Part shown: positions 42,524 through 50,521 of the stretch, piece by piece | Layout: the number at the start of each line of letters is the position of its first letter | How positions within the stretch are numbered: position 1 is the stretch's first letter | NCBI RefSeq assembly: GCF_017876405.1 | Contig: NZ_JAGINW010000001.1 | Location: forward strand, 2,617,203-2,681,202 | DNA length: 64,000 nucleotides | Direction of reading: 5' to 3' | Origin: Kibdelosporangium banguiense | Lineage (GTDB): Bacteria > Actinomycetota > Actinomycetes > Mycobacteriales > Pseudonocardiaceae | Position numbers and translations under genes: made by a program | Notes under the pieces: model-generated | Database searches by the model: none | What the model saw: the letters and a program-made list of their open reading frames with translations, nothing else | What the model was told of the DNA's origin: nothing

Positions 42524-42866
42524 GACTTTCTCCCCTGAATGTTCTACCCCACTGGCAAATCCCCTAATCGCGGGGACGACGCCAGCTAACACGAAAGGAG
42601 TAATCAACGCCAAACCGGTTATGCGTGAAGGAAGTCACGTACAAACCCTGTAACGAAAAGCGAATCCCCAGGTCAAGACTGCTATCGACGTTCAATCCTC
42701 CTGATATCTACACAATACCTTCACCGTTGCCGGTGCGCTGCATCGGCAACGGTTTCAGCTGAGCCTGAAACCCTCAGGATCAAGTGCTTTTCGCGCGACT
42801 GGGAGTGCATTCGGTCGCTTCGGACAGGCAGGTGGCCATCAGGCCGGTACCTGGGACAATCGGATC
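42524..42866. other. 343-base gene-free region with two overlapping hairpins
   Basis: No coding signal is seen. It holds divergent promoters for the secreted coiled-coil protein and the WYL regulator. ACCGTTGCCG (42723-42732) pairs with CGGCAACGGT (42744-42753), and GGTTTCAG (42751-42758) with CTGAAACC (42765-42772). The two stems share GGT, so they cannot both form fully. They lie about 95-145 bases before the WYL start and could be a terminator or an attenuator. Confidence 0.5.
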
Positions 42867-43835
42867 GTGCGAGCAAGCCGGTTGTTGTCGGTCCTCCTGC
42901 TGTTGCAGGCCAGGGGCCGGATGACGGCGCAGGAACTGGCCGACGAGCTGGAGGTCTCGGTCCGCACGATCTACCGGGACGTGGATTCGCTGAGCGCCGC
43001 CGGGGTGCCGGTGTACGCCGACCGCGGCCCGGCCGGCGGGTACCAACTGCTGGCCGGTTACCGCACCCAGCTGACCGGCATGACCACTGCCGAAGCCGAG
43101 TCGTTGTTCCTGGCCGGCCTGCCTGACCAGGCCAAACAGCTCGGGTTGGGTGAGGTCGTGGCCGCCGCGCAGCTCAAGCTGATGGCCGCGTTGCCGCCGG
43201 AACTACGCAGCCGGGCGGAGTCGATCCGCGAACGGTTCCTGCTGGACGCGCCCGCGTGGTTTCGTGAGCAGCATGAGCCACCGCGGTATCTGGCAGCGGT
43301 CGCGGGGGCGGTGTGGGACCAGCGCCGGATCTCCGTGCGCTACCGGCGGTGGGGAAATTCCGAAGTGGACCGAATCCTCGAGCCGCTGGGAATCGTGCTG
43401 AAGAACGGCGTCTGGTACCTGGTCGCGAAGGGCAGCGGCGAGCCTCGCACCTACCGCGTGTCGCGAATCCTGGCGCTCACCGTGTCCGACGAGCAGTTCG
43501 ACCGGCCTGCCGACTTCGACCTGGGTAAACACTGGGAGATCGCGGCCGAACGCGTGGAGGCCACACTGTGGCGGGGCGAGGCCAAGGTCCGGTTGTCCCC
43601 GCAGGGCCGGCGGATGGCTTTCCTGCTCGGCCCGGTGGTGAACCGCGCGCTCGCCGACCGCGCCGGCGAGCCCGATCAGGACGGCTGGACCACGGTCGTG
43701 GTGCCGATCGAGACGAACCTGCACGCCCTGCACGCCATCCTGCAGCTCGGCCCGGACGCGGAAGTCCTTGAGCCGAAAGAACTCCGCGAGATGTTCGTAC
43801 GGGCCGCGACCGATCTCGCCCGGATCTACACCTAG
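42867..43835 (+). CDS. WYL-domain transcriptional regulator (YafY type)
   Basis: The 322-residue protein has an N-terminal HTH_11 (SRLLSVLLLLQARGRMTAQELADELEVSVRTIYRDVDSLSAAGVPVYADRG) and a WYL domain with RRISVRYRRWG and the GVWYLVAKG strand, then a C-terminal WCX extension. WYL proteins sense nucleic acid or nucleotide ligands. It starts at GTG 42867. Its stop overlaps the lysA-like stop by four bases in convergent orientation. Target genes are unknown. Confidence 0.9.
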   Translation: MRASRLLSVLLLLQARGRMTAQELADELEVSVRTIYRDVDSLSAAGVPVYADRGPAGGYQLLAGYRTQLTGMTTAEAESLFLAGLPDQAKQLGLGEVVAAAQLKLMAALPPELRSRAESIRERFLLDAPAWFREQHEPPRYLAAVAGAVWDQRRISVRYRRWGNSEVDRILEPLGIVLKNGVWYLVAKGSGEPRTYRVSRILALTVSDEQFDRPADFDLGKHWEIAAERVEATLWRGEAKVRLSPQGRRMAFLLGPVVNRALADRAGEPDQDGWTTVVVPIETNLHALHAILQLGPDAEVLEPKELREMFVRAATDLARIYT

Positions 43836-45154
43836 CCGACGTCCCTGGCCAGCAGGTCTTCCTCAGTTTCCCGGCGGACGAGCGGCCGCGCGAAGCCGTC
43901 CCGCACCCCGATGATCGGCGGACGGCAGACCTGGTTGTAGTTGGAAGCAAGCGAATGGTGATACGCGCCGGTCACCGGCACTGCGAGCACGTCACCTGGC
44001 CGCACGTCCGATGGCAAAGGCACGTCGGTAGCGAGTACATCGCCTGCCTCACAATGCCGTCCCACGACTGAAACTGTCCTAATTGGAGCACCTGAAGGCC
44101 GGCCCGCCAACCGGACAAGGTAACGAGCGCCGTACAGGGCAACGCGCATGTTGTCGCTCATCCCGCCGTCCACAGCAACGTAAGGACCTTTCACAGTCAC
44201 CACACGGTAAAGCGTCACACCGGCGTTGGCGACAAGAGCGCGACCTGGCTCAATAGTCAGCTTCAGAGCGGGAATCCCGAGCGCCGAGGCGGTGTAGTTG
44301 ACCGCGACACGCACCCGCTGCGCGTACCCGGTCAGATCGAACTCCTGCTCGCCTGGCAGATAAGGCACGGCGTGCCCACCGCCGAGGTCAAGCGAGCCCA
44401 CGACAACGCCGTGCCGGTCACGGATTCTCCCGATGAACTCGACCATCCGGCGCGCGGCCAGCTCATACCCGGCCACACTGGCCACCTGCGAACCGATATG
44501 GCAGTGCAGTCCGGCCAGTCGCAGGCCAGGCTGCGCCAGCACGGCGTCGACCGCGGCCATCGCAGCCCCGCTACGCAGCGAGAACCCGAACTTCTGGTCC
44601 TCCACCCCGGTCGCGATCGCCTTGTGCGTGTGCCCGTCCACGCCCGGGGTCACCCGGATGAGCACACGCTGCGGATATCGGGCCAGCGAACCCAACTGTT
44701 GGATCTCGTCGAGCGAGTCGACCACGATCCGGCCGACCTGGTAACCCAGCGCCGCCTTCCAGTCCTCACTGGTCTTCGCGTTGCCGTGCAACAGGATCCG
44801 CTCGGCGGGAAAGCCTGCCGCGCGGGCGGCCGCCACCTCGCCCGCCGAGCAGACGTCCAGGGAGAACCCCTGCTCAGCCATCAAACGCAGCACCGCACGG
44901 CACATCAGGGCCTTCCCCGCGTACGCGATCTCGAAGTCGGGGAGGGCGACCCGGTAGTCCAGGCACCGGCGCCGGACTTCGTCCTCGTCGAGGATGTACG
45001 CGGGCGTGCCGAACCGTGCGGCGAGTTCGTTGACGGAGATTCCGGCGATGCTCAGTCCGTCCGGTCCCGCACATGCGCTGCGCGGCCAGACATCCGGCTC
45101 CAGTTTGGTGTGCAGTGATCCGGCGATGCTCGGGAGCACTTCGGTGAGAGTCAC
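43832..45154 (-). CDS. Diaminopimelate decarboxylase-like PLP enzyme
   Basis: The 440-residue fold-III PLP enzyme resembles LysA: PLP lysine in AYAGKALMCRAV, HIGSQ, the Gly loop in DLGGGHAVPYLPG, EPGR, and the second-subunit motifs GRHCEAGDVLA and GAYHHSLASNYNQV. It should decarboxylate meso-diaminopimelate to lysine or act on a related diamino acid. A separate housekeeping lysA is likely elsewhere, so this may be a paralogue. I prefer GTG 45154 (TLTEVLPSIAGSLHTKLEPD); ATG 45208 would add 18 residues. Neither has a strong ribosome site. Confidence 0.85.
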   Translation of the reverse strand: MTLTEVLPSIAGSLHTKLEPDVWPRSACAGPDGLSIAGISVNELAARFGTPAYILDEDEVRRRCLDYRVALPDFEIAYAGKALMCRAVLRLMAEQGFSLDVCSAGEVAAARAAGFPAERILLHGNAKTSEDWKAALGYQVGRIVVDSLDEIQQLGSLARYPQRVLIRVTPGVDGHTHKAIATGVEDQKFGFSLRSGAAMAAVDAVLAQPGLRLAGLHCHIGSQVASVAGYELAARRMVEFIGRIRDRHGVVVGSLDLGGGHAVPYLPGEQEFDLTGYAQRVRVAVNYTASALGIPALKLTIEPGRALVANAGVTLYRVVTVKGPYVAVDGGMSDNMRVALYGARYLVRLAGRPSGAPIRTVSVVGRHCEAGDVLATDVPLPSDVRPGDVLAVPVTGAYHHSLASNYNQVCRPPIIGVRDGFARPLVRRETEEDLLARDVG

Positions 45155-45262
45155 AGCTTCACCACAGCGCGTCGCGGGCCGTCCAGCGCCCCGAGTGGAC
45201 ACAGTCATGACGATCCGGACGTTGTTGTTAGCGCGGTGTTTACGGCCAGGTGACGCTGGCCA

Positions 45263-45880
45263 CTAGAACTTCCTGGCCACCTCACGGGCTTGTTCGTGGG
45301 CGAGCTTCCGGTCCGTGTCGGCGGTCGCGGTGACCAGATTGGGCCGGAACTGAATTGGCGTGATGTCGTGGATTCCGGCCCATTGCAGCCAGTTCTCCAG
45401 GTACGGCTGCTGGAAGTCGGCGCCGAACGCCGGTGCCAGGCCTTCGCCGTAGACCGCGCTCGTGTAGATCACCGCAGCCTTCTTGCCGCGCAACAGTCCT
45501 GTGTATCCGGCCGCCGGGTCGAACGAGAAGAGCATGCCCGGCTGGCTGATCACATCGATGAGCTGCTTGAGGATGTAAGGGATACCCGCGTTCCACATCG
45601 GCACGCTGAACACGTATTTGTCGGCCGCGTTGATCCGCTCGAAGGTCGCGACCGCCTTCGCCCAGGCCTCGCTGGACGGCTCCTGGCCGGCGAAAACGGC
45701 CATCTTGGCGGCTGCGGCGTCCGGCCCGAACGCAGGTAGCGAGCCGTCCCACAGGTCGAATGTGGTGACCTCGTGCCCGGGATGGATTTCCTGGTAGGTC
45801 TCCAGGAAGGTGTGCGCGATCGCGAGTGACTCGGACGCCTCGCCGCGAGGCGAGGCCGAAATGTGCAGAACCTTGCTCAT
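45263..45880 (-). CDS. azoR: FMN-dependent NADH azoreductase / quinone reductase
   Basis: The 205-residue flavodoxin-like protein begins KVLHISASPRGEASESLAIA, the FMN phosphate loop of AzoR, with VPMWNAGIPYILKQLIDVI in the middle. Such enzymes reduce azo dyes and quinones with NAD(P)H and protect against quinone stress. A strong 34-bp dyad with GGAC/GTCC core lies just upstream, and the TetR gene precedes it on the same strand. Confidence 0.92.
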   Translation of the reverse strand: MSKVLHISASPRGEASESLAIAHTFLETYQEIHPGHEVTTFDLWDGSLPAFGPDAAAAKMAVFAGQEPSSEAWAKAVATFERINAADKYVFSVPMWNAGIPYILKQLIDVISQPGMLFSFDPAAGYTGLLRGKKAAVIYTSAVYGEGLAPAFGADFQQPYLENWLQWAGIHDITPIQFRPNLVTATADTDRKLAHEQAREVARKF

Positions 45881-45890
45881 GACAGCCCTC

Positions 45891-45924
45891 TCAGTCGAAA
45901 CGGACTCCGGTCCGCTTCGACTGA
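45891..45924. promoter_or_regulatory. 34-bp inverted repeat before azoR
   Basis: The left arm TCAGTCGAAACGGAC (45891-45905) and the complement of the right arm (45910-45924) differ at one base (A/G). A second shorter dyad CGGACTACGGTCCG follows at 45931-45944. The whole lies between the tetR stop and azoR start. Likely operator of the adjacent TetR regulator. Confidence 0.75.
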
Positions 45925-45934
45925 GGTTAGCGGA

Positions 45935-46543
45935 CTACGGTCCGGTTGTCACCCCGCTGAGTGTGAGCAGGGCGAGCGTCACAGCGCCGGCCTTGGCACG
46001 CTCGGCCTGGTGGTTCAGTGCTTTGCGCAGGTCGGCGGCCAGTGGCGCGAGGATCGCGTGGGCCAGATAGTCGGCGTCCAGGTCGGGGCGGGCCTTGGCG
46101 AGCAGGATCGTCACGTGCCGGTGCCAGAACTGGTAGGCCCCGACCCGGTAGCGCGCCCCGGGCGACGCCGTCTCGGACAGGTGGACAAGATCGAGATTGG
46201 CTTCCAGGAAATCGGCATAGGCCTCGACGAACGCCACCAGTCGGGCGCCGGCGGGCGCGTCCGGGCCGAGCGGCGCCGGGCCGGACAGCACGCCCTGCTG
46301 CAGTTCGCGTTCCCGGTCGTCGAGCAGGGCCACGGCCAGGCCGGACTTGTCGCCGAATCGCCGGAACAACGTGCCCTTGCCGACGCCGGCCTCCGCAGCG
46401 ATCTGGTCCATCGACACGCCTGCGACGCCGTGCCGCTCGAACAGTCGAGCGGCGGCGTCCAGGATCTTCTGGCGGTTTCGGGCCGCGTCGGCACGTTCTT
46501 TGGGCGGTCCGGCGCCGATTTTCAGCGGGTCTTCGTCAGGCAC
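45935..46543 (-). CDS. TetR-family repressor, probable azoR regulator
   Basis: The 202-residue protein has an N-terminal HTH (RQKILDAAARLFERHGVAGVSMDQIAAEAGVGKGTLFRRFGDKSGL) and a helical ligand domain with a DUF-type C-terminus. It starts at GTG 46543. The dyad core GGACTxxxGTCC occurs right before this gene (46549-46560) and again before azoR, so it probably represses itself and azoR until a quinone-like ligand binds. Confidence 0.92.
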   Translation of the reverse strand: MPDEDPLKIGAGPPKERADAARNRQKILDAAARLFERHGVAGVSMDQIAAEAGVGKGTLFRRFGDKSGLAVALLDDRERELQQGVLSGPAPLGPDAPAGARLVAFVEAYADFLEANLDLVHLSETASPGARYRVGAYQFWHRHVTILLAKARPDLDADYLAHAILAPLAADLRKALNHQAERAKAGAVTLALLTLSGVTTGP

Positions 46544-46548
46544 AAGGG

Positions 46549-46560
46549 GACTGTAGTCCG
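46549..46560. promoter_or_regulatory. TetR operator-like dyad before the tetR gene
   Basis: GGACTGTAGTCC, five bases upstream of the tetR start. Same half-site GGACT as the dyads at 45891-45944, pointing to autoregulation. Confidence 0.6.
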
Positions 46561-46562
46561 AA

Positions 46563-47000
46563 TCAGGACTTCGCGGCGTGGTCGGCGAGGCCGTGTGCGA
46601 CGGTTCTGGTCAGTTTGTGCAGGCCGCGGCGGTACATGAAGCCCATTCCGGGGATCTTGCACTTGAACGTGGTGTGCCAGCGGATGTCCGTGCCGCCGTC
46701 GGCGGCCGGTGTCAGGTCGACCACGGCGCGGTAGCCGGTCAGCGGCAGCCCTTCGAGCAGGGCGTAGCTGAACCGCTTGTCCGGCACGAGTTCGACGACC
46801 TCCTCACGCATCTTGTACTTGCCGGTGAAGAAATTGCGGATCGCGCCGACGCTCTCCGGCTCCGGTGAGCTGGGGCGTTCCAGGGCGAACCGTTCGATCG
46901 GCGACCAGGTCGGCCACGTCGAACCGTCGCGCAGCAGTGCGTAGACCGCCGCGGGTTGTGCCGCTGAGTGCACCTGAACATCGATTTCCTGAGTTCCCAC
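46563..47000 (-). CDS. SRPBCC (START-like) family protein
   Basis: The 145-residue protein has the polyketide-cyclase/SRPBCC fold: IDVQVHSAAQPAAVYALLRDGSTWPTWSPIERF, then VGAIRNFFTGKYKMREEVVELVPDKRFSYALLEGLPLTGYRAVVDL. Such proteins bind hydrophobic ligands. The start is GTG 47000 after GGAGG; the longer frame from 47033 would run into the operator. It is divergent from a TetR gene and probably controlled by it. Confidence 0.88.
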   Translation of the reverse strand: MGTQEIDVQVHSAAQPAAVYALLRDGSTWPTWSPIERFALERPSSPEPESVGAIRNFFTGKYKMREEVVELVPDKRFSYALLEGLPLTGYRAVVDLTPAADGGTDIRWHTTFKCKIPGMGFMYRRGLHKLTRTVAHGLADHAAKS

Positions 47001-47016
47001 TGCCCTGCCTCCTTCG

Positions 47017-47040
47017 TGTACCAGATGGTACATGTACCAT
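47017..47040. promoter_or_regulatory. Overlapping palindromes between SRPBCC and TetR genes
   Basis: Two perfect 16-bp palindromes share half-sites: TGTACCAGATGGTACA (47017-47032) and ATGGTACATGTACCAT (47025-47040). Three TGTACCA/TGGTACA half-sites thus sit in the 48-base divergent gap. Strong candidate operator of the TetR regulator that starts nine bases later. Confidence 0.82.
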
Positions 47041-47048
47041 TCGGTTCA

Positions 47049-47636
47049 GTGAGTGACAAGGACGCGAAACAACGCCTGCTGGCCGCCGCGGTCGACTACG
47101 TCGCCGAACACGGGGTCAGCGACCAGAGCCTGCGTCAGCTCGCCGCCGGGCTCGGCACCAGCCACCGCATGCTGATCTATCACTTCGGCTCCAAGCAGGG
47201 CATGCTCGTGGAGATCATTCGCGCGGTCGAGACGCGGCAGCGCGAAGTGCTCGCCGAGCTGGCCGCCGAGCCTGGGGAGTCGCCTGGCGATCTGGCCCGC
47301 AGGTTCTGGCAGCGGATCTCCGATCCGGTGTTGTGGCCCAACGAACGGCTGTTCTTCGAGGTCTACGGCCAGGCGCTGCAGGGCAGGCCGGGAACGACCC
47401 ACCTGCTCGACGATGTCGTCGAGACCTGGGTACAGCCGGCGACAGCGCTTGGCATCGCGCAGGGTTTGTCCGAAGAGGACGCTCGCGCGAACGCCCGGCT
47501 TGGCGTTGCCGTCACCCGCGGGTTGCTGCTCGACCTGCTGGCCACGGGCGACCGCGAGGGAGTCGACGCGGCGATGGAACGGTTCATCCAGAGCTACGAG
47601 GCTCAGCTGCCTGGCCGGACGAGTCCGCTTTCGTAG
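47049..47636 (+). CDS. TetR-family regulator of the SRPBCC gene
   Basis: The 195-residue protein has the TetR HTH (QRLLAAAVDYVAEHGVSDQSLRQLAAGLGTSHRMLIYHFGSKQGML) and a helical effector domain. I place the start at GTG 47049; a frame from 46968 would cross the operator. With only eight bases between operator and start, the transcript is probably leaderless. Its 3' end overlaps the response-regulator 3' end by 34 bases. Confidence 0.9.
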   Translation: MSDKDAKQRLLAAAVDYVAEHGVSDQSLRQLAAGLGTSHRMLIYHFGSKQGMLVEIIRAVETRQREVLAELAAEPGESPGDLARRFWQRISDPVLWPNERLFFEVYGQALQGRPGTTHLLDDVVETWVQPATALGIAQGLSEEDARANARLGVAVTRGLLLDLLATGDREGVDAAMERFIQSYEAQLPGRTSPLS

Positions 47637-48250
47637 GCGAGGACGACGGCTTGGGTACGGTCTCGCGCACCGATTTTCGTGAACAGCCGTGATACGTAGG
47701 TTTTCACGGTCGCCGGCGTGAGGCGGAGATCGGTCGCGATTTCGCTGTTCGTGTGGCCCTTTGCGATCAGCTGCAGTATTTGACTGTCCTGTTCGGACAA
47801 GTCGGGTAGCCGGCCAGTCGGTAGGGCGACGCGGTCGAGCAGTCGCCGGGTCACGGATGGGGAGAGCATCGCGTCGCCGGCCGCGATCGCGCGGATGGCT
47901 TCGACGACGCGTTCCGGCGGGGCGTCCTTGACCAGGAATCCGCTGGCACCGGCGCTCAACGCGGCGTGAATGTTGTCGTCGTGGTCGTATGTCGTGAGCA
48001 TGAGAACGCGGGTTTTCGTGGTTCCCGCCAGGATCTGGCGAGCCGCCTCGATGCCGTTGACGCCCGGCATCTGGATGTCGAGCAGGACGACGTCCGGTTG
48101 CTCGGCCCTGACCGCCGCGACGGCTTCAGCGCCGTTCGAGGCTTCGGCGAGGACAGTGAGATCTGGTTCGGACTGCACGATCATCCGCAGACCCATTCGG
48201 ACGATCGGCGCGTCGTCACTGATCACAACCGTGATCGTGTCGTCGGCCAT
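47603..48250 (-). CDS. NarL/LuxR-type response regulator (orphan)
   Basis: The 215-residue protein has a receiver domain with Asp12/Asp13, phospho-acceptor Asp58 in VVLLDIQMPG, Thr86 and Lys108, and a LuxR HTH (SEQDSQILQLIAKGHTNSEIATDLRLTPATVKTYVSRLFTKIGARDRTQAV). No sensor kinase gene lies next to it, so its partner is elsewhere. ATG 48250 is the natural start; longer frames upstream are not family-like. Divergent from another TetR gene. Confidence 0.92.
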   Translation of the reverse strand: MADDTITVVISDDAPIVRMGLRMIVQSEPDLTVLAEASNGAEAVAAVRAEQPDVVLLDIQMPGVNGIEAARQILAGTTKTRVLMLTTYDHDDNIHAALSAGASGFLVKDAPPERVVEAIRAIAAGDAMLSPSVTRRLLDRVALPTGRLPDLSEQDSQILQLIAKGHTNSEIATDLRLTPATVKTYVSRLFTKIGARDRTQAVVLAYESGLVRPGS

Positions 48251-48355
48251 GTCGCCCAGTTTAGGTCGATTCACCTCATCGATCCCGATAGAATCGGAGT
48301 GGGTGCTCCGCATGCTGGGATGGCGGGGCCTTTCGGTGTGTTGGGTTGGGTCGGG

Positions 48356-48913
48356 ATGACGGAGACTGAGCGGCCGCTGAGGGCGGATGCGCGGCGGAAC
48401 CGCGCGCGCGTGCTTGAGGTGGCGCAGCAGGTCTTCGAGACCGAGGGGCTTGCCGTGCCCGTTGACGAGGTGGCCCGGCGTGCGGGCGTGGGAGTGGGCA
48501 CCGTCTACCGGCATTTTCCCACCAAGGAGGCCCTTTTTGAGGCCATCCTGGTGCATCGGGTCGAGCAGTTGGTCGCCGAGGCGAAAGCGCTTGCGGACGC
48601 CGAGGAGCCGGGAGATGCGTTCTTCGGTTTCTACAAGAACATGATTCGGCGGGTGGTCGGGAACAAGGCGCTCGGCGAGGCGTTGAGCGCCGCGGGCCGC
48701 GACCTCATGGAGATCACCGCGACGGCCGGCCGGGATCTACGGGCCGCGCAGGACGAGTTGTTGCATCGGGCTCAGCGGGCAGGCGCCGTGCGGGCCGATC
48801 TCACGGGGGATGATCTCAAGGCGATCCTGGTCGGCATTGTCGCCACGGAACGCCAGATCGGCGGGGAACCGGGCCGGTTGGGGGCCTTGATGATCGAGAG
48901 CGTCCGGGCTTAG
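48356..48913 (+). CDS. TetR-family regulator
   Basis: The 185-residue protein has an N-terminal TetR HTH (RNRARVLEVAQQVFETEGLAVPVDEVARRAGVGVGTVYRHFPTKEAL) and a C-terminal domain of the SbtR type (LVGIVATERQIGG). It starts at ATG 48356 and is divergent from the response regulator. CGATTC...GAATCG half-sites lie in the 105-base gap. Targets are unknown. Confidence 0.9.
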   Translation: MTETERPLRADARRNRARVLEVAQQVFETEGLAVPVDEVARRAGVGVGTVYRHFPTKEALFEAILVHRVEQLVAEAKALADAEEPGDAFFGFYKNMIRRVVGNKALGEALSAAGRDLMEITATAGRDLRAAQDELLHRAQRAGAVRADLTGDDLKAILVGIVATERQIGGEPGRLGALMIESVRA

Positions 48914-49050
48914 ATCGACCCGGGGGGACTGGGGCGTTACCGGTGAACGTTACGCGAACGCAGCATGGCAAGGGTCACCATCGCAGTCGCGTAACCACTA
49001 GGTTCACCGCACGTCCCAACCTCATGCGAGTTGGAGGAGTCAAGAGAGGT

Positions 49051-49257
49051 ATGGACGACCTACCCGACCTGGTAGCCGCGTCGTGCGAGCGCGCGTGGCG
49101 GTCCGAGGTGGCGTACGAACGCCTCACGCGGGACGCCGGGATCGGCCCTGAACACGCCGGTCACCTGCTGAGGTTCGCCGTGCAACGAATCGCTGAGGGC
49201 ACTGCGTCCACGATGGACCCGTACGCGCTGGCCACGGAGTGGATTCGCTCCCGTTAG
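49051..49257 (+). CDS. Small conserved-looking protein, 68 aa
   Basis: A 68-residue acidic/helical protein starts at ATG 49051 after AGAGAGG. It reads MDDLPDLVAASCERAWRSEV, then RLTRDAGIGPEHAGHLLRFAVQRIAEGTAS. No domain is recognised; there is no signal or membrane segment. The good ribosome site and codon use support a real gene. A GTTACGCG...CGCGTAAC inverted repeat lies upstream. Confidence 0.6.
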   Translation: MDDLPDLVAASCERAWRSEVAYERLTRDAGIGPEHAGHLLRFAVQRIAEGTASTMDPYALATEWIRSR

Positions 49258-49567
49258 CTTCGGGGCTTCGCCAGAACGCGTGTGCCCGCGCCAGTCCGCT
49301 GACACCAGCAAGACCCCTAGACATGCTGCTGTTCTGGCGCGGACACGCAAAAGGCGTTCCGCATATGGTCAACGATTGACTGCCTGAGCATTCGTTTGCA
49401 GGGGTGACTTGTCGACTCTTTTGGGAGACATGCGGCCGTCACCCTGCTGGAGCAGGCACTGTCATGCGAACGACCTGCGGAAACCATGATGGCAAGTCAC
49501 CAACACACTGTCGGTGTTTATCGTTAGTGGCTGCGTCCAGCGCGTCTGTCTGGTTGAGTCGTGTCTC
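49258..49567. other. 310-base gene-free region with a long hairpin
   Basis: GCGTGTGCCCGCGCCAG (49278-49294) pairs with CTGGCGCGGACACGC (49334-49348) with a 2-base bulge around a 39-base loop. No U-tract follows, so terminator function for the 68-residue gene is uncertain. The remainder shows no coding signal and should carry the promoter of the nucleoside hydrolase. Confidence 0.5.
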
Positions 49568-50521
49568 GTGCGCATCATCCTGGACACCGACCCGGGCATC
49601 GACGACTCGCTGGCCATTCTTTACCTCGCGGCGCAGCCGGAGATGGAGATCGTCGCCGTCGGCAGTGTGCACGGCAACGTGCCGGCCCCCACCGCGGCGG
49701 ACAACGCGTTGCGTGTCCTGGAACTGGCTGGTCTGGACAACGTGCCGGTCGCGGTCGGTGCTCACCGGCCGTTGGCGCAGGAGCTGCGGACGACCGAGTT
49801 CGTGCACGGTGACGACGGTCTCGGCGGCCAGGCAGGGCGTTCCCCGCAGCGCAGGCCGGTCGACGGTTCCGCGGCCGAGCAGATCGTCCGGTTGGCACGG
49901 TCCAATCCGAGCGAATTGTCGATCCTCGCGCTGGGCCCGCTGACCAACATCGCGCTGGCCGTCCTGCTGGAGCCGGAGCTTCCCCGGCTGCTGAAATCGA
50001 TCATGGTGCTCGGCGGGGCGCTCGGCGTCCCGGGAAACGTGACCACACACGCCGAAGCGAACATGTGGCACGACCCCGAAGCCGCGGATCTCGTCTTCGA
50101 CGCCGGGTTCGAGAACCTGACCCTGGTCAGCCTGGACGTCACCGAGACCGCGCGGGCCGACGAGGCGTGGATGGGCGCGCTGGCCGAGATCGGCAGCCCC
50201 CGCGCGCAGTTCGCCTCGGCGCTGCTCAAGCACTACTCGGACTTCTACTCGCGGATGTTCGGCTTCCGGACGTGCACGATCCACGACCCGCTCGCCGCCG
50301 CACTGCTGCACGATCCGTCGCTCGGCCGGTACAAGGACGTCGTGGTGACTCTGGAGTTACGCGGTACGCACACGCGTGGCCAGCTGATCTCCGACTGGCG
50401 GCCGATTGTGGACGATTCGCACATCGAAAGCCAGGCCGGGCACGGCCGCTGTCCGGTGAAGGCGACGGTGTCGGTGGACACCGAGACGTTTCTCAGCCGG
50501 CTGTTCGAGGCGTTGAAGTAA
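49568..50521 (+). CDS. Inosine-uridine-type nucleoside hydrolase
   Basis: The 317-residue protein starts with VRIILDTDPGIDDSLAI, the calcium-binding DTDPGxDD motif (6-13) of nucleoside N-ribohydrolases, and has EANMWHDPEAADLVF and the late CTIHDPLAAALL. It cleaves ribonucleosides to base and ribose for salvage. GTG 49568 starts directly at the family N-terminus. The 3' end overlaps the STAND regulator by 29 bases in convergent orientation. Confidence 0.93.
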   Translation: MRIILDTDPGIDDSLAILYLAAQPEMEIVAVGSVHGNVPAPTAADNALRVLELAGLDNVPVAVGAHRPLAQELRTTEFVHGDDGLGGQAGRSPQRRPVDGSAAEQIVRLARSNPSELSILALGPLTNIALAVLLEPELPRLLKSIMVLGGALGVPGNVTTHAEANMWHDPEAADLVFDAGFENLTLVSLDVTETARADEAWMGALAEIGSPRAQFASALLKHYSDFYSRMFGFRTCTIHDPLAAALLHDPSLGRYKDVVVTLELRGTHTRGQLISDWRPIVDDSHIESQAGHGRCPVKATVSVDTETFLSRLFEALK

